Shown here piece by piece: positions 8,388 to 18,019 of a stretch of DNA of 64,000 bases. Numbering within the stretch: the stretch's first letter is position 1; every line of letters begins with the position of its first letter. Source of the DNA: Schinkia azotoformans LMG 9581. Lineage in GTDB: Bacteria; Bacillota; Bacilli; Bacillales; Bacillaceae_J. The position numbers were made by a program, and so were the translations under genes. The stretch spans positions 1-64,000 of the forward strand of contig NZ_AJLR01000038.1 of the NCBI RefSeq assembly GCF_000307855.1, given 5' to 3'. The notes below the pieces were generated by a model. That model searched no databases. It was not told the DNA's origin and saw only the letters and a list, made by a program, of their open reading frames with translations.

Positions 8388-10445
8388 TTATTTATAAAAT
8401 TCAACAAATGAATCATAAATGGCTTGTGCTGCTTTTTGACGGAATTCATCTGATTTTAGCAATGCTTCTTCATTTGGATTCGACAAAAATGCCATTTCTA
8501 CTAAGATTGCCGGTATTTCGGTTTCACGAATAACGTGTAGGCTTTTATCTTGGGAGCCTCGATTCACCGTTCCAAGCTGTGATGTTATTTTTTTGATTGC
8601 AATATCTGAAAGCTGCTTACTTTGCTGCCAGCTTGGATTTTTTCCAGAATGATAGAATGTTGTGGATCCCTGTGATGTTTCTTTAAATGAATCTGAATGG
8701 ACGCTTACAAAAGCATCAGCATCATTGTTATGGGCTACTTTTACCCGTTCAGCCAACGATAAAAATGTATCATTGGATCGGGTTAAAGTAACTTCAGCAC
8801 CTGCTCCACGCAATAAATCTGCTAATTTTAAAGCTACTGCAAGATTTACGGCTTTTTCTTGAAGGCCTGTTGGTCCTTTTGCACCCGGGTCATGGTCCCC
8901 ATGTCCTGCATCGACAACGATTCGCTTTCCGGCTAAGCCACTATTTAATAAGGTAACTTTTACATCGTTCGTTGAGTGGCGGACGACGAAATGGTAGCCC
9001 GGATTAAAATAAATGCGAATTTTTGAGCCGCTATATTCAATCCGATTAATAGCTGGGTGGCTGCCAGTCCATTCTTCGATTTGTGATGCACTTGCTGTAA
9101 TCTCTACACCGTTAGAAAGCAATTTATTTGACGTTGTAACTGAACCTACTTTTGACCATTTCAGCCAAGCTCTATTGCCGTCATAAGTTTCTATTTCTGG
9201 CTGGGCAAGTGCAGTGAACGGCTGCTTATTCACTTGCATTGTTAAATAATTGGCATGGACATAGCCCCATTGTCCGTTATATTTCACTTGAGCCCATTGG
9301 CCTTCAATCTTAAAGACGATGATTTCCTGACCTTTTGAGTAAGCGCCAAGTATTGGTGAATTAGCGTCTGCACTTTCACGAATATTTAGTGAAGTTGCGT
9401 TAACTTTCCCCTTGATTACCTCTTTTTGAGAGCGAATTGATTTTGCTTCGATATAGCCTAGATCGTTCTTATACTCGATTTCAAGCCACATGCTAGTGTC
9501 TAAATTCTTTGCCTCAGGTTTATCATAGATTTTGATTGAATCACCTTGCGCAAGTTCGCCTAGTTGTTTGCTGTTTGTTGAAGGCTCTTTATAAACTGCT
9601 GCGCCTTCTTCATCATCAATGATTGCTGTAGTTGTTGTTCTGACAACATCTTCAATCACTGGTTCCTCTTTGTTTGAATTTGAGGAGGAAGATTCTTCAC
9701 GCTCTTCTGTTGCCGTTTTTTGTTCAATTATGACTTTTCGTTCTTTTTCATTCCATTGAACGTTGGCACCATAGCTTTCTGCAAAGAAACGCAACGGTAA
9801 AACCGTATAATTTTTTACAATTGTTGGTGCCGGATTGATCGCAAGTGCTTCATCATTCACCATTACTTTTGTTTTGTTAATTGTGAATACAACTTTTGTT
9901 TCAGCGTCGATTGCTTCAACCTGCTTTGTTTTTTCTAACCATTTTACAGTAATCCCTAGTGTCTCCCCGATGCCTCGAAATGGTACTAACACTCTTCCAT
10001 CTATAATTGGTGGTTCGATTGGTAAATTTAATAGTTCGCCATTAACGTAGACTGAGATTTTTTTCGAGGAGGATGATGTATTTGGTGTTTTTGTTGCATT
10101 AGTAGGTTTATTGGTGTCCGTAGTCTTATCTTTGTCAATTGTGCTTGTTTTATTTGTTGTCGTCTGTACTTTGATATAGTCGCTATGCACATAGCCCTCG
10201 ACGGATTTCGAGGAAATCTTCAACCACTCACCGGTCCGTTTGATAATCTGGACCTCGTCACCATTTTGTAATTTTCCTACTATGTCACCATTAGTCGAAG
10301 GCTCTGATCTTACATTTAAGTTGCCATCTTTCATTATTACTTGCCCTGTTTCATTTGCACTGGCGAGCGTATGCGGAATTGCTATAAATGCCAATAAAAT
10401 GAGAAAGGTCCATATAACGAAAGATATCGGTGACCTTTTTACCAT
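8388..10445 (-). CDS. N-acetylmuramoyl-L-alanine amidase with SH3 and stalk domains
   Basis: A 685-residue secreted wall hydrolase. After a signal peptide (about 1-30) there is an SH3b domain with NLNVRSEPSTNGDIVGKL and a copper-amine-oxidase-type stalk domain (VLVPFRGIGETLG and VLPLRFFAESYGA). Two more SH3b domains and a beta-rich linker follow, then a C-terminal Amidase_3 domain. Zinc ligands of that domain are visible as VVDAGHGDHD, GLQEKAVN and SVHSDS, with the catalytic Glu in ILVEMAFLSNP. It would cleave the amide between MurNAc and the stem peptide. The ATG at 10445 is preferred because the signal peptide starts there, although its GGGGG site is unusually far (about 14 bases). Confidence 0.88.
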   Translation of the reverse strand: MVKRSPISFVIWTFLILLAFIAIPHTLASANETGQVIMKDGNLNVRSEPSTNGDIVGKLQNGDEVQIIKRTGEWLKISSKSVEGYVHSDYIKVQTTTNKTSTIDKDKTTDTNKPTNATKTPNTSSSSKKISVYVNGELLNLPIEPPIIDGRVLVPFRGIGETLGITVKWLEKTKQVEAIDAETKVVFTINKTKVMVNDEALAINPAPTIVKNYTVLPLRFFAESYGANVQWNEKERKVIIEQKTATEEREESSSSNSNKEEPVIEDVVRTTTTAIIDDEEGAAVYKEPSTNSKQLGELAQGDSIKIYDKPEAKNLDTSMWLEIEYKNDLGYIEAKSIRSQKEVIKGKVNATSLNIRESADANSPILGAYSKGQEIIVFKIEGQWAQVKYNGQWGYVHANYLTMQVNKQPFTALAQPEIETYDGNRAWLKWSKVGSVTTSNKLLSNGVEITASASQIEEWTGSHPAINRIEYSGSKIRIYFNPGYHFVVRHSTNDVKVTLLNSGLAGKRIVVDAGHGDHDPGAKGPTGLQEKAVNLAVALKLADLLRGAGAEVTLTRSNDTFLSLAERVKVAHNNDADAFVSVHSDSFKETSQGSTTFYHSGKNPSWQQSKQLSDIAIKKITSQLGTVNRGSQDKSLHVIRETEIPAILVEMAFLSNPNEEALLKSDEFRQKAAQAIYDSFVEFYK

Positions 10446-10643
10446 TAGTCTATCAAATCCCCCTTCTATTCTTGTTTTACTATAACAACTGTAATAGTTT
10501 AATAGCAGAATATCAAGGTAAATTAACCAAATTACAACAATTTGAGACAAATGACCCGATTTTGTCATTAATCTGAAATTTTTGTATTATTTTCCGGGAA
10601 ATGTTGTCGATGTGGAGTGAAATATTTGTCTGAAAATAAGTAT

Positions 10644-10673
10644 AAAAAAACACAGACCTTTTAAGATCTGTGG
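10644..10673 (-). terminator. terminator after csaB
   Basis: On the minus strand CACAGATC and GGTCTGTG form a short hairpin followed by seven Ts. It lies 23 bp past the csaB stop codon and would end the leftward transcript of the envelope genes. Confidence 0.75.
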
Positions 10674-10695
10674 CGTTATTTGGGATATTTTTTTA

Positions 10696-11787
10696 CTACT
10701 TATTCAACAATTCAATCACTTTCTTCGCTGTTTCATTTGCTTTTTGTTGAAGTGGAATGGCCTTTGCTTTCAATTTCTCTACTTCCTCGCTATGTTGACT
10801 CATTTGCTTTCCGATCAATTCATACAACTCATCCGCTGACCAATCGTCATCGACATGACCAATTAATGGTTGATCGACTTGGTTAATAAATGAATCGATT
10901 TTAGGATCGTAAGAGATACCGATCATTGGTGTGTGAGCAATTGCCGCAAAGATCAGGGCATGAAGTCTCATTCCGATTAATAGTGAAGAATCTCCGATCA
11001 AAGAAACCTTCTCTTCAATACTAGCATCATACGGAAAAATGGAAGCCGGATTTTTCATAGCACCCATGATTTCTCTCGAAAATACATCGTCATGCTCACC
11101 ATGCATGGGCAAAAACACAATCCGGTGCCCTCCCTCATCAGCACAGCGGTCGAGTACCTCAACTATTTTTTCCTTAAATTCGGCAAAACCTAGAGAAGTC
11201 CAATCACGGATAGCAACCGTGATGAACGGCTTCTCTGTTAATCCTTCCTTCTCCAACCAAGCACGATTCAATCGTTCCTTATACTCCATGCCCATCACTG
11301 GATCGGGAACGAGCTCAATTTCACCATTCAATCCAATTTTTCTTAATAAATCAAAGGATTCCTGATCCCTAACTGATAGAAAATCAGCCTTTGACAGAGC
11401 ATATTTTACAAGCTTTTGACTCACTGATTGGTCGAGCGGACCAATGCCCTGAGCATACACAAAAAATGGTTTTCGTAGTATCCGGTGCGCAATCATCATG
11501 ATCCCTGTATAATACGGAACGCTTTTCATACCGGTTTTATCCTGAAGCAAGCTGCCGCCACCGCTAATGACACCATCGGCTGAACGTACCGCCTTAAAAA
11601 CCTCGCCCAGCTTCCAACGATTAACGGCATCGACACCATATGTTTTTTTCGTATAGTCCGGATCATTTGATAAAACTGTTATTTTAATATCACTTTTTTC
11701 AGCACGCAGCGCATGAATGATAGCCTGCAGAATGGCTTCATCACCGACATTATGGAATCCGTAGTAGCCAGATAATACAACCCTCAT
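10696..11787 (-). CDS. csaB: polysaccharide pyruvyl transferase CsaB
   Basis: A 363-residue enzyme of the polysaccharide pyruvyl transferase family. Visible family features are the N-terminal GYYGFHNVGDEAIL, SGGGSLLQD near residue 100, and the C-terminal GMRLHALIFAAIAHTPMIGI. CsaB adds a ketal pyruvate to the secondary cell wall polysaccharide; that modification is what SLH domains recognise. Five or more SLH-type proteins are encoded nearby, so the assignment is well supported by context. The ATG overlaps the end of the upstream DUF5693 gene (gap 1 bp), and GGAGAGG lies just before it. The two are in one leftward operon. Confidence 0.95.
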   Translation of the reverse strand: MRVVLSGYYGFHNVGDEAILQAIIHALRAEKSDIKITVLSNDPDYTKKTYGVDAVNRWKLGEVFKAVRSADGVISGGGSLLQDKTGMKSVPYYTGIMMIAHRILRKPFFVYAQGIGPLDQSVSQKLVKYALSKADFLSVRDQESFDLLRKIGLNGEIELVPDPVMGMEYKERLNRAWLEKEGLTEKPFITVAIRDWTSLGFAEFKEKIVEVLDRCADEGGHRIVFLPMHGEHDDVFSREIMGAMKNPASIFPYDASIEEKVSLIGDSSLLIGMRLHALIFAAIAHTPMIGISYDPKIDSFINQVDQPLIGHVDDDWSADELYELIGKQMSQHSEEVEKLKAKAIPLQQKANETAKKVIELLNK

Positions 11788-11788
11788 A

Positions 11789-13753
11789 CTACAACCTCTC
11801 CTGAATCATCGGCCAATATTTCTTCGCGAGTCTGTACAAGAAGATTAAAACTAAACCTAACAAAGCACCAAACACAAATCCGTAAACTGTTCTTAAAAGC
11901 GAAAGATAAATCGGAATATGTAAATGTGTGAATGTATTAACGGTTGATAAAAATCCGATCGCACCGCCAGCTAATAAATATTTACCGATACGCTGCTCCC
12001 AGCCTTTGCCTTGATAAATAATGTACATTCCTAAAACAAGCAGTGGGTAACCGATTAAAAATTCTTTCGTACGAGGACGAACGAATAAAAAATCCTCCAG
12101 TTTTTGACGGAGCACTAATTCAGTGCCAGAAACCATTTCACCGGCATCATTTCCGGAACGGACGACTAAAATCATCAATCCAGCGGCAATAACGGCAACA
12201 ATGACAAGATAATAATTACGGACAACTGTCATGGCTAAATCTTTTACATGATCACGGATCACATGTAGGAATGTCAATACGATTGGTAAAATGAATAACA
12301 ATTTTACCCCTCTGAATTCTTCGATTTTTACAAGGAATTGATTGCCGTATAACAACGACATAACAAACCAGACACCGATGAGTGCAAGGAACGCCCCTTT
12401 TAAAAACTTGAACACCATATCTTTTTTACTATTAATATATTCTCCGGAAATGGCTGCCCAAGTTGCTGCCACAATAGATACTACTAATGATGCGGCTTGT
12501 AAAAACATTGTTGCACCGGTCACAATGTAACCTGCAGCAACTAACAGCATTCCTGCAAACGTTAATAATGCAATTTTTTCAGAAACCATTAACGCAGCAA
12601 GTCCAATAAATGCTGCGACACCGACCAGTCCGGCAATTGTCATCCATTTTGAAGCCTGTAAAAGATCATAGGATTGAGCAATTCCAGGTTGGTGCTTGTC
12701 CGCCATTTGGCTTGTGATAGCTTCTAGTTCTTGGGTTGCTACTTCAAAAGATTGTTCGGCGGTAATCGTTTCTTCCTCTAATTTCTTAATATCAGCGACA
12801 TGAACATACAATCCACGAATATTACGTTCCTTTACAGCACGGGTTGCACGGTCTGTGTAGCCGCCTCTTCCATCGAAAAAGTCGAGACTGTGAAGGCGAA
12901 CGATTTTATTATTAAATTGTTTTGCATAAATATTTAGTCCGTCCTGCTTTGTAAATTCAATCGGCATCAAGACGAAGCCTTCATTAACAAGCCTTAATGC
13001 ATATTGCTCGGCATCCTCCGTCTTTAAATCCTTGTGCGGAGCTACCCCAAGCATTGTATTGCCGGTAAAAATAATTTTGTGGCCGCCCAATTTGTCTTGG
13101 AGCTGTTTCATTTGATCTAATACATATTCATTGTTTTCATTAATATTATTACCAATTCGGAAAACTGGCTCAAACCCGTAGGAAGCAAATTCAGTCATCA
13201 AATTCTCGTCGAAACCAATTGGTCTTGTTAAAATCGGATTCGCTACCGCACCCATTCCGCGGGTAAGCTCCTCTTTACTTATACCTTTTATAAAATAAAT
13301 TGATTCACCCTTAAAAATTGGCAGATCCGTTACTTTATCAATTCGATCACCAAACGATTTCACAATCGCATTTTCCCAGCGGTCATCTAAATCATTACGA
13401 AGCAACACATACAAACCATTTTCACGTGAATACAATATGCTTTCACGTGTATTTTCATCCTCTTTTTGGAGCATACTGAACAGGTCGCTTTTGGTCAGCG
13501 TCATCACAAGTCCTTGTTTCACAAGATCTTGTATACCTGTTGGTTCAAAAGAAATTCCACGAACACCGTTATCATATAACGTTTTTACGATTGTATCCGT
13601 ATCAAGTCCACGAATGGCTAACTCGCGAATTTCCTCATATGGGACAATCATTTCATATGTATCATTATTCCATTCAATTTTGGCACGATTATAAATGAGC
13701 GGTGCTGTTATCAATATCGATATTACAACGATGGCCATTAATACTTTTTTCAA
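11789..13753 (-). CDS. DUF5693 multi-pass membrane protein
   Basis: A 654-residue membrane protein. Residues 1-20 form one membrane segment. About 25-340 is an extracytoplasmic domain with features such as NGVRGISFEPTGIQDL, and about 370-650 holds many hydrophobic helices. I match it to DUF5693, which is commonly found directly upstream of csaB in S-layer-forming Firmicutes. Its biochemical role is unknown; polymerisation, transport or modification of the SCWP precursor are all possible. It is translationally close to csaB, with one base between the two genes. Confidence 0.85.
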   Translation of the reverse strand: MKKVLMAIVVISILITAPLIYNRAKIEWNNDTYEMIVPYEEIRELAIRGLDTDTIVKTLYDNGVRGISFEPTGIQDLVKQGLVMTLTKSDLFSMLQKEDENTRESILYSRENGLYVLLRNDLDDRWENAIVKSFGDRIDKVTDLPIFKGESIYFIKGISKEELTRGMGAVANPILTRPIGFDENLMTEFASYGFEPVFRIGNNINENNEYVLDQMKQLQDKLGGHKIIFTGNTMLGVAPHKDLKTEDAEQYALRLVNEGFVLMPIEFTKQDGLNIYAKQFNNKIVRLHSLDFFDGRGGYTDRATRAVKERNIRGLYVHVADIKKLEEETITAEQSFEVATQELEAITSQMADKHQPGIAQSYDLLQASKWMTIAGLVGVAAFIGLAALMVSEKIALLTFAGMLLVAAGYIVTGATMFLQAASLVVSIVAATWAAISGEYINSKKDMVFKFLKGAFLALIGVWFVMSLLYGNQFLVKIEEFRGVKLLFILPIVLTFLHVIRDHVKDLAMTVVRNYYLVIVAVIAAGLMILVVRSGNDAGEMVSGTELVLRQKLEDFLFVRPRTKEFLIGYPLLVLGMYIIYQGKGWEQRIGKYLLAGGAIGFLSTVNTFTHLHIPIYLSLLRTVYGFVFGALLGLVLIFLYRLAKKYWPMIQERL

Positions 13754-13785
13754 AAGTTCTACATCCCTTCGGTGAAGTTTTTACT

Positions 13786-13897
13786 AGTTAGGTTGAGCCA
13801 TGGGGGCGGGTTCTCTGGATCAGTTTTTGGACCGCAGTTCCCGACCCTCTGGCCCAGAACCGCAGAACCCGACCCTCTGGCTCATTTTTTCCTAACT
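13786..13897. repeat. intergenic palindromic repeat (GGTCGGG family), double unit
   Basis: AGTTAGG at 13786-13792 pairs with CCTAACT at 13891-13897. Inside are TGAGCCA/TGGCTCA and two to three degenerate copies of the GGTCGGG-AA/TT unit in opposing orientations. It lies between the TagO-type gene and the DUF5693 gene. Confidence 0.8.
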
Positions 13898-13925
13898 AAA
13901 AGGGAAAGCTGAAGCCAGCTCTCCC
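13897..13925 (-). terminator. likely terminator after the TagO-type gene
   Basis: On the minus strand GGGAGAGCTG pairs with CAGCTTTCCC around a 4-base loop and is followed by TTTTAGTTAGG. It lies 50 bp past the stop of the transferase gene. The T-run is short, so it may attenuate rather than stop transcription into the DUF5693-csaB genes. Confidence 0.6.
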
Positions 13926-13974
13926 CCCTTATCCCCTTTTTACTTATGCCCGGTTGGAAATTACGCTCCAAAAC

Positions 13975-15045
13975 TTAGGCTGATCTTCTACCGCTTGCGG
14001 TAATTTTTCTAAAAAGTTTATGAACTGGACGGTAGTTTTCTGAAACTAATCCAACTCGTTCAGCTACTAGCTGTGTCACTAATAATACAACCGCAATGAT
14101 TAATGTTGCTCCCCATAGTGTTGAGTTTGAAAGCATGACTGCTGCGATTGCAAAGAATGCACTCATTGCATAGATGATTAAAACCGTTTGACGGTGTGAA
14201 AAACCTAAACGTAATAAACAATGATGCAAGTGTGATTTATCTGGTGCAGATAATGGTTTTTTGTTCACGATTCGGCGAATAATCGCAAACAGTGTATCAG
14301 AAATTGGTACGCCAAGAATAATGATTGGCAAAATTAATGAATAAACCGTGATGCTCTTAAATCCAAGTATCGAAAATACTGAAATCATGAATCCTAATAA
14401 AAGTGCACCTGTGTCACCCATGAAAATTTTTGCTGGGTGGAAGTTGTATATTAAAAATCCTAATGTACTTGCTAATAAAATTGTACCCATAACTACAACG
14501 AATGTATTCCCCATAACCATCGCCATTGCAGAAATAGTAATTAAAACAATGGAAGAAACACCGGCAGCCAGTCCATCTAATCCATCAATCAAATTAATCG
14601 CATTGGTAATACCAACAATCCAAAGTAGTGTGAATGGGATTGTAAAGATGCCAAATTCAATCGTGGCTTCAAATAACGGCAGATTAATCGATTCTACTTG
14701 AACTCCTCCATAAATAACAACTCCTGCTGCTAGAATTTGTCCTAACAGCTTTACCTTCGGAGAAATTTCAAAGCGATCATCAAATACTCCGGTAATTACA
14801 ATGATCGTTGCTCCAAGAAGAATCGGCCATGTTGCAATGTCATCGTCAAAAGGCTGGGCAATCGCAAAACCGATAACCATACTAATGAATATCGCCAATC
14901 CGCCTAATCGTGGCATTACTCTTTGGTGTACTTTACGTTGATTTGGTTTATCAACAGCGCCGATATAAATTGCAAATTTTTTAACGAGCGGTGTTAGAGC
15001 TACTGATGCGAGAAAGCATACAATTGCTGTAATCAATAACATCAT
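13975..15045 (-). CDS. MraY/WecA/TagO-family undecaprenyl-phosphate sugar phosphotransferase
   Basis: A 356-residue polytopic membrane enzyme that would transfer a HexNAc-1-phosphate from its UDP form to undecaprenyl phosphate. Family motifs are visible: DKPNQRKVHQRVMPRLGG, GVFDDRFEI, NAINLIDGLDGLAAG, FMGDTGALLLGF and the His-rich DKSHLHHCLLRLG loop. About ten membrane segments can be seen. The ATG at 15045 follows GGGGAG by 8 bases, better than the GTG three codons upstream. In B. subtilis tagO lies beside the TagV gene; here csaB, DUF5693 and the amidase lie between. It probably starts both SCWP and any teichoic acid. The 296 bp upstream show no other gene. Confidence 0.92.
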   Translation of the reverse strand: MMLLITAIVCFLASVALTPLVKKFAIYIGAVDKPNQRKVHQRVMPRLGGLAIFISMVIGFAIAQPFDDDIATWPILLGATIIVITGVFDDRFEISPKVKLLGQILAAGVVIYGGVQVESINLPLFEATIEFGIFTIPFTLLWIVGITNAINLIDGLDGLAAGVSSIVLITISAMAMVMGNTFVVVMGTILLASTLGFLIYNFHPAKIFMGDTGALLLGFMISVFSILGFKSITVYSLILPIIILGVPISDTLFAIIRRIVNKKPLSAPDKSHLHHCLLRLGFSHRQTVLIIYAMSAFFAIAAVMLSNSTLWGATLIIAVVLLVTQLVAERVGLVSENYRPVHKLFRKITASGRRSA

Positions 15046-15341
15046 ATTTGGCACTCCCCAGACGTTTTTCGTCTAATTTTTTTGCGGCCAATTTAGTTAT
15101 AATCGAACCAAAACCTAGGTTTGTCCGCAATTTTTATCTATCTATTTACTTTTGCAAAAAAATCCTTAATTCCCTAAAATTTGATTCTCTTCTAGCATTC
15201 AAAACAAATTATACCACAACTGAAATTAGTAAGAGTATTTTTTTTAGGATAAATTGATTTTTTTCAAAATCAATATGTAAGGCACATTGTTTTTACATTT
15301 ACTAAAAATGTTCATTATAATCTCTATTTGTATAGGTTAAC

Positions 15342-16916
15342 TCAATTGTGCCGTTGTAATTTGCGAATATAGCGGCCAATTAATGGAAATGCCTGCAATT
15401 CCTTGTTGCTTAGGCCTTTTCCAACTATCACTAGTATTGCATAAACGAGCGCACCAATTGGTACGATAACTAGTAAATAGAGCATTGATTGGATTCTTGA
15501 GAAATCCGTTACATTAAAATAAAACATAGGCGCAAAAACTACAAATCCCATTATAATACTTGCCCCTATAAATACAAGCGTTTCTTTTCGCCAAATGTTG
15601 TACTTTGTCGTTTGAAAAATAAATACAATATTTGCGACCGTTAATAGAACGTAAATTAACAGAGTCGCATAAGCCGCCCCCATAATTCCCGATTGGGACA
15701 CAAAGATGAGATTGAAAATCCCTTTTAAAACAGCACCAATGACGATAACCCAGGCCGCAAGCTTGGATCGGTTTAACCCCTGAAGGATTCCCGTTGTTAA
15801 AACCGTCAGTGATGAATAAACTGAACTGAAGTTAATGATAGCGACGACGTCACTGCCTTGAAAGTCCGTGAAAAGCGCACGATTGACTGGTATTGTTAAA
15901 GCTAAAAGCCCGATCGCAGCCGGCCATGAAACAAGGTGGGCATATTTTAAAGACCTTACTATATAACTATTCGCAAGGTCAATGTCGTTTTGGGCCATCG
16001 CTTTTGTAATTGTCGGAATTAAAGGCAAAATAACTGCGCTTGAGAACACAGATGCAATTCCTACCAGCGATAAACCTCTGCGATAAATTCCTAATTGTTG
16101 TTGAACCTCTTCCGTATGGATTCCCGCCCATGTTAGGCCATGCGGAATCGTAACAGAATCAACAAGATTAAGAAGAGCCATCGTTAGTGAGCCCACCGCA
16201 ATTGGAATTGAAAGTGCTAAAATTCGCTTCGCCCACTGCCTAAATATATTCATTGAAAAAGATTTCATTCCAACAGGGCGATCCTTGAACTTGGTGTAGA
16301 GCGTGCGTAAATAGATTAGTGAGAACAGTGCACCTACTGATGAGCCCACCATTACACCACCGGTAATAATCTCGTTTGGCTCTCCTTTTTTCACCAAAAA
16401 ATAAGCAATACTAAGGATGAGGATGACGCGTACAAATTGTTCGATCACCTGTGAAACCGCAGTCGGCTTCATATCCTCAAAGCCCTGGAAAAAACCGCGA
16501 TATACCGCCATATAAGGGGCGACTAAAAGCGTAAAGGATACAATAATGACCGCCGGTCTTGTATATTCCCCGCCGAGGATAATCGAAATTGGCTTAGAAA
16601 AAACAAACATAATTGTGAAGCTTACGACTCCGAATATCAACGCAAGCACACTGGCGGAATGAAAAATATCACCAATCTCATGCTCTCGCTTCGCTCCACG
16701 TGCCTCAGAAATCAACTTTGAAATCGCAATTGGAATACCGGCAACCGATAAAATCAAGGCAATCATATAAACCGGATAGACAAGTCCAAAAATCCCAAGC
16801 ACCTTATCACCGGCAATATTTTGTAACGGGATTTGAAAAATACTCCCTATAAATTTCGAAATAATCGTTGCTGCTGTAATAATTAGTGTTCCTTTTAAAA
16901 ATGAAGATTGGGCCAT
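15342..16916 (-). CDS. MOP-superfamily polysaccharide flippase (MurJ/SpoVB-like)
   Basis: A 524-residue polytopic membrane protein with 12-14 hydrophobic helices. The N-terminus (FLKGTLIITAATIISKFIG) and AGIPIAISKLISEARG are typical of the Firmicutes polysaccharide biosynthesis / SpoVB-MurJ group in the MVF branch of the MOP exporters. These proteins flip lipid-linked sugars across the membrane. The ATG is preceded by TAGGAG. With TagO-type and TagA-type genes on each side, export of the lipid-linked SCWP unit is the likely job; a role with lipid II cannot be excluded. Confidence 0.88.
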   Translation of the reverse strand: MAQSSFLKGTLIITAATIISKFIGSIFQIPLQNIAGDKVLGIFGLVYPVYMIALILSVAGIPIAISKLISEARGAKREHEIGDIFHSASVLALIFGVVSFTIMFVFSKPISIILGGEYTRPAVIIVSFTLLVAPYMAVYRGFFQGFEDMKPTAVSQVIEQFVRVILILSIAYFLVKKGEPNEIITGGVMVGSSVGALFSLIYLRTLYTKFKDRPVGMKSFSMNIFRQWAKRILALSIPIAVGSLTMALLNLVDSVTIPHGLTWAGIHTEEVQQQLGIYRRGLSLVGIASVFSSAVILPLIPTITKAMAQNDIDLANSYIVRSLKYAHLVSWPAAIGLLALTIPVNRALFTDFQGSDVVAIINFSSVYSSLTVLTTGILQGLNRSKLAAWVIVIGAVLKGIFNLIFVSQSGIMGAAYATLLIYVLLTVANIVFIFQTTKYNIWRKETLVFIGASIIMGFVVFAPMFYFNVTDFSRIQSMLYLLVIVPIGALVYAILVIVGKGLSNKELQAFPLIGRYIRKLQRHN

Positions 16917-16964
16917 GCTGTAAGCTCCTACTTGATAGATTTTGGGGACATGGGTCCTCGTTGG

Positions 16965-17039
16965 TGGGACAGAGGGTCGGGTTCTCTGGCCCGGGCTGGT
17001 TCGGGGCTTCCGGGACAGAGTTCCCGACCCTCTGTCCCA
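16965..17039. repeat. intergenic palindromic repeat (GGTCGGG family), best inverted pair
   Basis: Two 24-bp arms, 16965-16988 and 17016-17039, are inverted copies identical at 22 of 24 positions. They differ only by TT versus AA beside GGTCGGG. The right-hand unit is itself a perfect stem-loop: GGGACAGAG and CTCTGTCCC around a 9-base loop. It fills most of the gap between the flippase and the glycosyltransferase gene. Confidence 0.9.
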
Positions 17040-17051
17040 TCCTCCCCTATT

Positions 17052-17789
17052 CTAGTTCCGACCGCTTATTTTTTGTCCGACTACTTTAAGGGCGAAATGC
17101 GGTAAAGCAAGCATGCGGCGCCACCTTGAAGGTTGTTTTAGCAAACGGTAAAACCACTCCAAGTTTAATTTTTGCCAAAACTCTGGTGCACGCTTTACTG
17201 TTCCTGCAATAACGTCAAACGAACCGCCAACTCCGATAAACACGCCTTTTTCTACGTGATCGATATGTTCAGCGATCCATTTTTCCTGCCTTGGCATTCC
17301 CAAAGCAACTAAAATCAGATCCGGCTGAGTTTCTTGTATCTCATTAATAATTGCAGGGTCTTCCCATTTAAAAAAGCCGTGATGGTAGCCAGCAATCTGC
17401 AAATCAGGATATTCGACTTTTATCGTTTGTACCGCTTTTTCAATTGTTTCTTCTTGGGCACCGAGCATGTACAGCTTTAATTTTTTTTCATTTAAAACCG
17501 TTAATAAATTGCGCATCAAATCATAACCTGCCACCCGCTCTGGCAGAGGCTTGCCTAATATTTGTGCCCCTTTCACAACCCCGATTCCATCCGCAGTCAC
17601 ATAATCTGCTTTCTCAACATATTTTTTGTACGTCGGATCCTCCAGAGCCTTCATAACGATTTCCGGATTAGCTGTTACAACAAATCCCTTTTGTCCGCTC
17701 TGCATTCGCTCTTTCAAGCGCTCGACCATATCCTTCATATTTGTATTTATAAAATTCACACCTAATATAGAGACGAATTTATCCTCCAT
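17052..17789 (-). CDS. WecG/TagA/CpsF-family glycosyltransferase
   Basis: A 245-residue glycosyltransferase of the WecG/TagA family (GT26). The core is visible as VTANPEIVMKALEDPTYK, ADYVTADGIGVVKGA, RVAGYDLM, LVALGMPRQEKWI and GVFIGVGGSFDVIAG. Members transfer ManNAc or a related sugar onto undecaprenyl-PP-GlcNAc. The ATG at 17789 lies behind GGTGAAACAA; a TTG/GTG four codons upstream is less likely. Placed between the flippase and an SLH protein gene, it would make the second committed step of SCWP assembly. Confidence 0.92.
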   Translation of the reverse strand: MEDKFVSILGVNFINTNMKDMVERLKERMQSGQKGFVVTANPEIVMKALEDPTYKKYVEKADYVTADGIGVVKGAQILGKPLPERVAGYDLMRNLLTVLNEKKLKLYMLGAQEETIEKAVQTIKVEYPDLQIAGYHHGFFKWEDPAIINEIQETQPDLILVALGMPRQEKWIAEHIDHVEKGVFIGVGGSFDVIAGTVKRAPEFWQKLNLEWFYRLLKQPSRWRRMLALPHFALKVVGQKISGRN

Positions 17790-17910
17790 TTGTTTCACCA
17801 ACTTGTAAAATTTTCTAAAAATATTAAGGTTTCGATTTAATTCTACATTGAACTATAACAAAATTAAGGGTAAAAAGAAATAATTTAGTGGTATTTGCAC
17901 GAAACTCAAC

Positions 17911-17950
17911 GGGACACAGGACCGGGAACTGTGGTCCAGAACTGTGGTCC
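17911..17950. repeat. intergenic repeat (GGTCGGG family), degenerate
   Basis: GGGACACAG and CTGTGGTCC flank a GACCGGGAA loop, then AGAACTGTGGTCC repeats the right arm. The stem needs bulges. It lies in the gap upstream of the glycosyltransferase gene. Confidence 0.65.
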
Positions 17951-17957
17951 ATATTCA

Positions 17958-17996
17958 AAAACAAAAATCCCCCCTCAAAACTAGTTTGAGGAGGGT
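17958..17996 (-). terminator. terminator after the SLH phosphodiester glycosidase gene
   Basis: On the minus strand CCCTCCTCAAA and TTTGAGGGGGG pair around a short loop, followed by ATTTTTGTTTTTG. It lies 24 bp past the stop codon of the gene at 18020-20875. Confidence 0.85.
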
Positions 17997-18019
17997 TCCC
18001 ATCTTCTTCATTAAAATTT

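Noticed and set aside
16807-17105. Several overlapping frames in the flippase-glycosyltransferase gap
   Set aside because: They arise from the GC-rich palindromic repeat, which is open in many frames, and carry no start signals.
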